Assembly: GCF_000224145.3 (NCBI RefSeq)
Contig: NC_020175.2
Span: forward strand, 3,610,360-3,674,359
Origin: Ciona intestinalis
Taxonomy: Eukaryota > Chordata > Ascidiacea > Phlebobranchia > Cionidae
Length of the DNA: 64,000 nucleotides
Direction of reading: 5' to 3'
A program made the position numbers and the translations under genes. Under the pieces are notes generated by a model. It did no database searches, was not told the origin of the DNA, and worked only from the letters and a program-made list of their open reading frames with translations. Positions 57,747 to 64,000 of the stretch are shown here, piece after piece; within the stretch, counting starts at the first letter, position 1, and each line of letters opens with the position of its first letter.

Positions 57747-58706
57747 TTCTTTGTTTAATTATATAAGCTACAAATACAACAAGCTGGTATTTACAGTGTA
57801 AAGCACTTAACTTGCCCTATACCATAAAAGAAATAAAAAATATGAGACTTTAGTTCTATAAATTTAAAGAAAAAAAAACAGAACTATCTTAGAAAAAAAG
57901 GGAACTAAAAAAAAGAGAAGTATTTCAGGAAAATACAATGTATTTACTGGAAACTACAAACATCAAACTATACAATACAGAAGAAACAGCATATATATAC
58001 CATAATGGCCACTTCATACTTACCGTCTGTGCTATTAAAGTAACACTTTATAAAAGTGGTGATAGCCCAACTGATAACTTGAATTTTGCGTATACTGAAA
58101 ACTTCTTTTTAAACCAAAATAAGCTGTGCAATATTTTACAGCATAGCCAATTAACATCTATAAAAATAGAGCATACAAACTGACGACTACAGAAACAGAA
58201 CGGCAATTGCGGTAAATCTTTAATTGAAGTTGCACCACATTGCATAAGGTTTATCGAAAATCGGGAACAAACGTGCTTTTCTCGTCAGTCGATTCGGCTA
58301 AAACCAAATGTTCCAAGAATATCGAAGTGAAGTCGGCAAAGACTTTGGTACAAAAAGTTTTTTTTGAACCATTTTTTTAATCCTATAGTTTATTGGAGTC
58401 CGTATAAAAACATGTTTATATACGGATTCTGGTTCATACACATTTGAAACTATCGCCAATCGGTAAATGGCTATTGTTACGGTTTTAAAGCCAAACTATT
58501 ATTTATCAATTTACGTTTGTTTATAAAAAGGATAATATGTTTGGAACTCAGACAAGAGATACGGGTATTAGAATGTGGGGAAAAGGTCTTACATTTGAAA
58601 CAAGAAAGACTGTTTGCTGAAAATAAATGTTTAACACCACTAACGTGCGGGACAACGACTATCGTTAAAACAGAAGTGTTCATCACGCACCACGTGCCCG
58701 CTAATA

Positions 58707-60047
58707 TAGTAGGGTGGGGGAAGATGGGACACTTTTTCAGACAAGACCGTTTTTTAATTTTCTTTTTACGGACCCCCATTTCATGATAATCAGGAAAAAA
58801 AGGTTACAGAATTATTCGACAGTACCATCACGACTTTATAAAACGCCAGTCAAAGCTGATTACTGTTTTTAAATATTAAAAAAATATGTAAAATAAAAAC
58901 AGTATACTTTGAAAAGGTAAAAAATGCGAAATAGTAAGGTGCTATTTTTTAATGCTCGCTAAATAGTAGTAAAGCCGATGATTTTTTTAGTTTGCGCGTG
59001 CGAACGATTAAACTAGTTTCATAGCTTCATAAAACAACCTTGAATATTTCGTACAGTTTGATTTTGTCTCATAAAACTAGTTTTAGTTTTGTAAAAAAAC
59101 ACTGAGATATAAGCATGGAGAAAATAGGCAGGGGTCAATATGACTTTAATTTAAGATAAAAACAACAAAAAAATGTCGGTTTAAAGTTATATATATGAAG
59201 TTTACATGGCAAAAAAACTAGCACAGCCTGTTTAACTCGGTAGGTTAACTACAAGTTGCAGAATACTGGTAATGTAAATATATTTCAAATTAGAGTCCCA
59301 TCTTCCACACACTGTAGTTTTGTATGTTTTCATTGCCAAACTTTAAAAGATTTGCTTTCAATTTAGTAATTTATACATCAGGGGTTATTCAACTATAAGA
59401 TACTGATATAATAAAAAGATAATATTTTGAAAATCTATTCGAAATTTGGTCATTTGCACTTGGTGATAATTTATGAGAAGTGGCTTGTGCCAAAAACAAA
59501 GTAGATATACCCAGTTTGTAGCAAAAATAAAACTTTATCAATAGTTATAGTCAATTTTCTGTTATTACAAGTTCATATACATTTGTAGGATACAATATTC
59601 ATCCATTGATGTTCGAACATTACCCATTGTCGTTCAAACAATATACCAATTGTTATACAATAATATAATGTATAGGTAACATGTAAAAACTATAGCAGTA
59701 GGGCAAGAAAAAGAATGTTTAGACTTAATTTTCAAAGCGTACAGTATTATTTCGTGTTATTTACGTATACTCCCATTTATAAATACACTTATTAATCAAA
59801 ATTACCAATGATTTTAAACTGTCCCATCTTATCCTGTGTGTTTTCGAATTTGTAAAATTTCACCTGTTGTGCGGATCGCTAAATAACGCCTCGTGTGTTT
59901 TATTATATTTTATTAAATTGGTGTCAAATAATAAAGAAATGATAGTACTAATTCGTGGTATTACCCAAAATCCGTCATCTATTTTGATTTTGAAATTATT
60001 TGACAATATGTGCATAGGAGTCCCATCTTCCCCCATTGTACTATAAT
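58707..60047 (-). mobile_element. MITE-ended block, possibly a longer relative or a disrupted copy
   Basis: It starts with a perfect family end (TAGTAGGGTGGGGGAAGATG) and, 1.3 kb later, has the matching inverse end (GTCCCATCTTCCCCCATTGT then ACTATA). Inside are further family-like words (GAGTCCCATCTTCC at 59294, CTGTCCCATCTTATCC at 59818) but no coding frame. It may be a long non-autonomous form, or several copies eroded together. Confidence 0.4.
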
Positions 60048-60095
60048 AATTAAGCTACTAAACATATATATAACTGGTGTGGTATTTTTACAATA

Positions 60096-60215
60096 CCTGA
60101 GTGACTACTGGATTGTAGAAATATTGCCCGAGGACACTTAGACCAACAATTGTAGCAGCGCCGAGCCTTGAATCTACCTCTGTGGCCTGTGCTACATACT
60201 ATCCTGTGTTTATCA
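60096..60215 (-). repeat. tRNA-derived SINE copy, degraded
   Basis: In reverse: GCCACAGAGGTAGATTCAAG, GCTCGGCGCTGCTAC, AGTGTCCTCGGGCAATAT, then CCAGTAGTCACTCAGG. Order and words match the 33,848 copy. Confidence 0.65.
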
Positions 60216-60603
60216 ATTTAATTTCACTGGTCACGAGCTAAAAGATTAACTTTGGAGTTTAGATTAGACTATATAAGAAACTTTTTTTCAAGAAATACGG
60301 TTTATTAAAACTACAGACACCTCGTAATTGCTGTTTCATTATTTAACGTATTTTTATTTACAAAAATTGTTGATGCAAAAATTTTGGTGTAACTGAATGG
60401 TAAAAATGCGCTTATCGTTGCACAAGCTATATACATACATACATTAATATGGTTAAAATACTAAAATACTGAAAAACGTGAAGAGAATTAGTAAACAAGA
60501 GTATTAAAACGGTGCTGGTTATAGTTTCTTTTGTACAGTGCAGTATCTTTTATAAATATGTGTTAGATCAGTTGTCCGTCCTTATACTGCGTTTACGTGT
60601 CCT

Positions 60604-61686
60604 TTAAAAAATGCTGAACTTCCGGTAGTTGTTATTTATCCAACCGCGTAACAGGTAATTCAATCGCACAATTTTCATCAGCTTGATGACGTCATCTTCA
60701 GCTTGATGCTGATTGGTTGATGGCGTCCGAGGAAACGAACGACGGAAGACATCTTCCAGTTTGCAGGATTGTCGGGCCCGACCACGCAACTTCCTCATCC
60801 CAAGAAGTGAGTCAGCGCATCTTAATTCTGAGAAGATCGTTGGATTATAGTTGGAAGAGCGAATGTGCCTTTTGAGTAAAGGGAAGTCGAAATCCATTCC
60901 ATTATGTGCCACCAAACAGATAGGGGAGGCCTGTCTTTCTAGAAATGCTGCAATAATTTCAGATGTCTGAGCATTAAACTTCGGTTTAAAGCTCTCTTCG
61001 ATGATCCGGTTGTTTAATTTTGTTATTGAGGACGCGTGGTCTTCAATTGTTTTGTCGGGATCAACTAAAAGAACTAATTTATCGACAATTCTTGGCACAG
61101 AGCCTGTTTCGGAAGCATCCAAAGAATCAGTGGTGACAGCCACCATGCATATCTCAGTGATCTTGCTTTGTCTAAGCCCTGTAGCTTCCAAATCAAGGTA
61201 GACTTGAGTCTTGTGCGCGCTTATGGGCGTGCCATAGGCATAGAAGGGACTTTCGTCATCAGACTCTGACGTTTCAGGTTTAGATTCAGATTCAGTTTCA
61301 GATTCAGTAAAGACTTCTTCTTGTTCTGGGGCAGTCACGAGCTCAAAACTGGCGATCCCAGACTGGCGATCGAGAAAGAGGCGCAGAAGGTTGAAAACTT
61401 TCAGGTCGAACTGTCCCCGCTTCGCCAGTTGAAAATCTTGTGACGTCACGTTGTACGTGTTGGCTACGTCACTATCCAACTTTGCTTTTGGGTCGATGCA
61501 GATCGTCATTTTATCACAAACTCTCGGAAAGCAATCGAAAAGTTTATTTTCTGTTCTGGTAAGCTCATTGCTGAATACACTTATCAGGCTGATTTCAGTT
61601 ACGCCACGATCTTTCTCGTGACTGTTTACATTTACAGTTATAAAAACGTAAGACACGTTTTCGCTGCTGGTATCAGACAAGGCCAT
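60604..61686 (-). CDS. TREX-like DEDDh 3'-5' exonuclease with a degenerate N-terminal repeat, 360 aa
   Basis: A 360-codon intronless frame. The C-terminal domain (~161-350) carries the DnaQ/TREX motifs: Exo I YLDLEATGL (Asp165, Glu167), Exo II CLVAHNGMDFDFPLL (an Asp at 265 or 267), Exo III HQAEDDVIKLMKI (His327, Asp332). TREX enzymes digest DNA 3' ends; TREX1 clears cytosolic DNA and restrains innate immunity. Residues ~12-118 look like a second, diverged copy of the first half of that domain: VCDKMTICIDPKAKLD parallels IVDKLVLLVDPDKTIE, and LLRLFLDRQSGIASFELV parallels IIAAFLERQASPICLVAH. This copy lacks the DLEATGL residues (ITVNVNS instead), so it is presumably inactive. An acidic Ser/Glu linker (~121-147) separates them. 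No C-terminal membrane helix as in TREX1 is evident. Catalysis is inferred from motifs. Confidence 0.85.
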   Translation of the reverse strand: MALSDTSSENVSYVFITVNVNSHEKDRGVTEISLISVFSNELTRTENKLFDCFPRVCDKMTICIDPKAKLDSDVANTYNVTSQDFQLAKRGQFDLKVFNLLRLFLDRQSGIASFELVTAPEQEEVFTESETESESKPETSESDDESPFYAYGTPISAHKTQVYLDLEATGLRQSKITEICMVAVTTDSLDASETGSVPRIVDKLVLLVDPDKTIEDHASSITKLNNRIIEESFKPKFNAQTSEIIAAFLERQASPICLVAHNGMDFDFPLLKRHIRSSNYNPTIFSELRCADSLLGMRKLRGRARQSCKLEDVFRRSFPRTPSTNQHQAEDDVIKLMKIVRLNYLLRGWINNNYRKFSIF

Positions 61687-61936
61687 GTTTCATAAAACTT
61701 CCGTATTTTTAATACTTCTTGTCGCTTTAGCTTTTCCAAAGGGGTGGTGTGAAACTAGCAGCCAAATAAATAGTGAGTTCGAATCAGAATTAAAAAGAAA
61801 TATTAGAACAAACATATTGCGAACAAAGGAACGATACTCGTGGATAGGAACTGGGGAACTCCCCTATCTGACACCCGTTGCTACGCGTCAACAAACATTG
61901 TATTGGTGGTATGCCAAAACAAAACACCGTCTGTAG
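61685..61936 (+). CDS. Putative small secreted protein, 83 aa
   Basis: The ATG at 61685 opens a frame whose first 22 residues, MFHKTSVFLILLVALAFPKG then WC, form a textbook signal peptide. The rest (ETSSQINSEFESELKRNIRT, NILRTKERYSWIGTGELPYL, TPVATRQQTLYWWYAKTKHR) is soluble and basic. An AATAAA follows 13 bp after the stop. The start codon overlaps that of the exonuclease on the other strand within a single CATG. I do not recognise a family. If transcribed, its 5' UTR would lie within the exonuclease coding region, which argues for caution; it could be an accidental frame. Confidence 0.45.
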   Translation: MFHKTSVFLILLVALAFPKGWCETSSQINSEFESELKRNIRTNILRTKERYSWIGTGELPYLTPVATRQQTLYWWYAKTKHRL

Positions 61937-61948
61937 TTGTATATATTA

Positions 61949-61954
61949 AATAAA
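61949..61954 (+). terminator. AATAAA after the small secreted-protein frame
   Basis: TTAAATAAACC, 13 bp beyond the stop at 61936. Very close for a 3' UTR, but short UTRs occur in compact genomes. Confidence 0.35.
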
Positions 61955-62174
61955 CCTGACTATGTAGCCCTGAAAGACGACTTTTTGCAACAGATGTTGA
62001 GCAATTCATTACACCACGCTACCCAAGTATCGTTATTACATTACGCCAAGGATAAATAAATGAGTTTTTGTTATGAAGTACAGCTAACATATATACATAA
62101 CCGAAGCCCCGCGACTTCAACATATCGTTGTTAAAGGGGTGACTTTGGATCACATTTGAGCATATCTATCAATA

Positions 62175-62282
62175 CAAAAGTTTATAATGTTGTGCCCTTT
62201 AAATGATAAAAACACAATCATAAAATATGGGATGAATATAGGCGATGCTAACAGTATATCTATCTTACCCCACAGTACTGTA
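62175..62282 (-). mobile_element. MITE, subfamily B, left part missing
   Basis: GATAAAAACACAATCATAAA, ATGCTAACAGTATATC and CTATCTTACCCCACAGTACT are the right half of a subfamily B copy. Confidence 0.65.
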
Positions 62283-62764
62283 GGCTAAATAGGGATTTTG
62301 TATGTTTATAAATTCATAGAGATGAATGTACAGTTTTTACGGACATACCGTCGTTTTAAACAACCAGATGTGGAAAACAATCGGAAATTATACAGCGCAA
62401 TCTCACTTCGAAAAACTAGAGTAGGCGGTTAAGGGAAGTCCCATGTCTGATAAAAAAAGTAGCCAAACTGAACACTAAGTTTGAGCGCTTTATTTATTTA
62501 AAGGTTAAGGAACTTCAAATGTATCTTCACTTTTGTCGTTTTAAATCTGAACATTAATTTTAAAGCAATAAATGTGTATTATAACTCGTCGATAGATGTA
62601 AGAAATTGAAATGCGCTTAAATGACCATGGACGAAAGAAAAGTGGTTAAGGAAAAAGATTTCGGTTTAAACAAGGTCTCCGGTTTATGAACCTGAAAATA
62701 AATTAAGTTTTAAGCAATTGCTTAAATACATTTCAATATATATCAAAAAGTAACATATATAATA

Positions 62765-62949
62765 TATGGTGGGGTAATATGGGATATATTTAGCACCTAA
62801 ATCCATGGTAGCCCGTGTTTTGACAATAAACAACGCTCTTTTTGAGTCGCGAGGCTACGATTATATATATTTCTCGAAATATTGTTTACTACCAAATGGG
62901 GCGGGAAAAGTGAATAAAAACAAGTTCCATCATACCCCACCCTTCTATT
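62765..62949 (+). mobile_element. MITE, subfamily B
   Basis: Full length: TATGGTGGGGTAATATGGGA at the left, ATTGTTTACTACCAAATGGG inside and CCATCATACCCCACCCTTCT at the right. Confidence 0.75.
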
Positions 62950-63094
62950 CATATATAAACATATAGCTGTTCTGTGAAATCAATGCAAGAGTTTTCATAT
63001 GTGAACACGATTTTGGACTCAGAAACATAGCTTTTCGAAGCATCATTTATACTATCCATGACGCAAGAGAGCAGGCCAAGTCAACAACTTAGTA

Positions 63095-63234
63095 TAGTAG
63101 GGTAGGTGCAGACGGGACACCTTAGCACATAATATTCAAACTCTGATTTTGTTTTAGACAATTAACAACGGTCTACAGGAGTCGCAAGGATATGGTTTTA
63201 TAATTCCTTGAGTGTTCTCTTGTGACTAACAAAT
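63095..63234 (+). mobile_element. MITE, subfamily A, cut by the assembly gap
   Basis: TAGTAGGGTAGGTGCAGACG, GGTCTACAGGAGTCGCAAGG and TGTGACTAACAAAT. The run of Ns begins within the element, so repeat content may have caused the assembly break. Confidence 0.8.
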
Positions 63235-63734
63235 NNNNNNNNNNNNNNNNNNNNNNNNNNNNNNNNNNNNNNNNNNNNNNNNNNNNNNNNNNNNNNNNNN
63301 NNNNNNNNNNNNNNNNNNNNNNNNNNNNNNNNNNNNNNNNNNNNNNNNNNNNNNNNNNNNNNNNNNNNNNNNNNNNNNNNNNNNNNNNNNNNNNNNNNNN
63401 NNNNNNNNNNNNNNNNNNNNNNNNNNNNNNNNNNNNNNNNNNNNNNNNNNNNNNNNNNNNNNNNNNNNNNNNNNNNNNNNNNNNNNNNNNNNNNNNNNNN
63501 NNNNNNNNNNNNNNNNNNNNNNNNNNNNNNNNNNNNNNNNNNNNNNNNNNNNNNNNNNNNNNNNNNNNNNNNNNNNNNNNNNNNNNNNNNNNNNNNNNNN
63601 NNNNNNNNNNNNNNNNNNNNNNNNNNNNNNNNNNNNNNNNNNNNNNNNNNNNNNNNNNNNNNNNNNNNNNNNNNNNNNNNNNNNNNNNNNNNNNNNNNNN
63701 NNNNNNNNNNNNNNNNNNNNNNNNNNNNNNNNNN
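63235..63734. other. Assembly gap of 500 N
   Basis: Exactly 500 unknown bases, a conventional placeholder size, so the true distance is unknown. Confidence 0.98.
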
Positions 63735-64000
63735 GTTCTCGCTGCGTGATGAGCTTCGCTAGCATCAAACCTCGCCACGACTGCCTTCAAAACTTCATTC
63801 GTGATCGAAGGAAGAATCCTCTCATCGTAATCTTCGCCAATGGTCGAGAAAATGTTCGGGAGCATCGAGGGTTTTGGTCGGAAAAGAATACGCAGCGTGA
63901 TGTTGACGTTTTGGAGATCCTTCGAACCAGTTATGACAGGAATATTTCTCGGTCTCGCCTTGCAGTCGAATATAATAGGTGTTTGGATGAAGGGTATAAG
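63735..64000 (-). pseudogene. Second partial copy of prohibitin 1 (probable assembly/haplotype duplicate)
   Basis: The 266 bp match 57318-57582 almost base for base, with three or four substitutions (for example GACTGCCTTC against GACGGCTTTC) and one extra T (GAGCTTCGCT against GAGCTCGCT), which shifts the frame. It encodes the segment [17 protein letters not shown] to FDASE and continues past the window edge. Flanking a 500-N gap, with allele-level difference, it is most simply an uncollapsed haplotype; a recent tandem copy or pseudogene is the alternative. Confidence 0.75.

Larger units (their letters stand above)
57747..60603. other. Gene-free stretch between prohibitin and the exonuclease
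   Basis: 2.9 kb without a recognised gene. It holds a MITE end at 58707 and scattered MITE-end-like pieces up to 60047, a reverse tRNA-SINE (60096-60215), and a short palindromic CCGTATAAAAACATG / TATACGG structure near 58,400. An open frame before the MITE (58517-58705) looks protein-like in places but has no motif or splice support. Confidence 0.5.
61955..63234. other. Gene-free stretch before the gap
   Basis: 1.3 kb of non-coding DNA with three MITE copies or pieces (62175-62282, 62765-62949, 63095-63234). Nothing else recognised. Confidence 0.5.

Noticed and set aside
58517-58705. Plus frame LELRQEIRVLECGEKVLHLK... before the MITE
   Set aside because: Helical and protein-like, but it ends at a MITE insertion, lacks other exons and matches no family I know.

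Overview
The window is animal genomic DNA, most probably from a solitary ascidian of the genus Ciona. It is AT-rich, carries spliced metazoan genes with short introns (claudin, NKX2-1, TARBP1, RSPH1, SAV1, prohibitin), and is peppered with short elements. These include a roughly 190 bp inverted-repeat MITE (over 30 copies or pieces) and two kinds of tRNA-like SINE. The species call rests on gene content and repeat style, not on a search.

Layout. 1-1782 (minus): the first 594 codons of a large protein with a GlnD/DUF294-like nucleotidyltransferase motif. 4.67-9.29 kb (plus): the last four exons found of a single-pass receptor with NPxF/NPxY-type tail motifs. Its last intron may hold a small antisense gene at 7.3-7.7 kb. 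10.5-13.0 kb (minus): a four-exon claudin. 13-21 kb: no gene recognised, MITE-rich. 21.2-25.9 kb (minus): a complete five-exon NKX2-1-type homeobox gene. 25.9-31.9 kb: gene-poor upstream DNA with MITEs and four perfect CRE palindromes. 32.1-32.9 kb (plus): the end of a small lysine-rich coiled-coil gene. 33.1-43.6 kb (minus): the whole TARBP1 tRNA 2'-O-methyltransferase gene in 18 exons. 44.5-45.4 kb (minus): intronless eIF2B alpha. 46.0-47.4 kb (minus): an intronless PPP1R36-like gene. 48.1-51.9 kb (plus): nine-exon radial spoke head 1. 52.9-56.6 kb (minus): six-exon Salvador (SAV1). 56.9-57.7 kb (minus): intronless prohibitin. 60.6-61.7 kb (minus): an intronless TREX-like exonuclease, whose start codon overlaps head-to-head with that of a small putative secreted protein. 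63,235-63,734 is a 500-N gap, followed by a second, near-identical piece of prohibitin that looks like an assembly or haplotype duplicate.

The multi-exon models were built by hand from GT/AG sites. Every junction reported for NKX2-1, claudin, TARBP1, RSPH1 and SAV1 keeps the reading frame and continues the family alignment.

Functional themes are housekeeping RNA biology (TARBP1, eIF2B alpha), axonemal or sperm genes sharing a divergent promoter (PPP1R36-like and RSPH1), Hippo signalling (SAV1), and one developmental regulator (NKX2-1) set in a large non-coding territory. I did not find a wholly new biological system. The most unusual items are the exonuclease with an apparently dead N-terminal duplicate domain, the CATG-overlapped divergent start codons beside it, a MITE lying at the claudin 5' splice site, an intronic minisatellite built on a splice-donor-like unit, and a possible long relative of the MITE at 58.7-60.0 kb.
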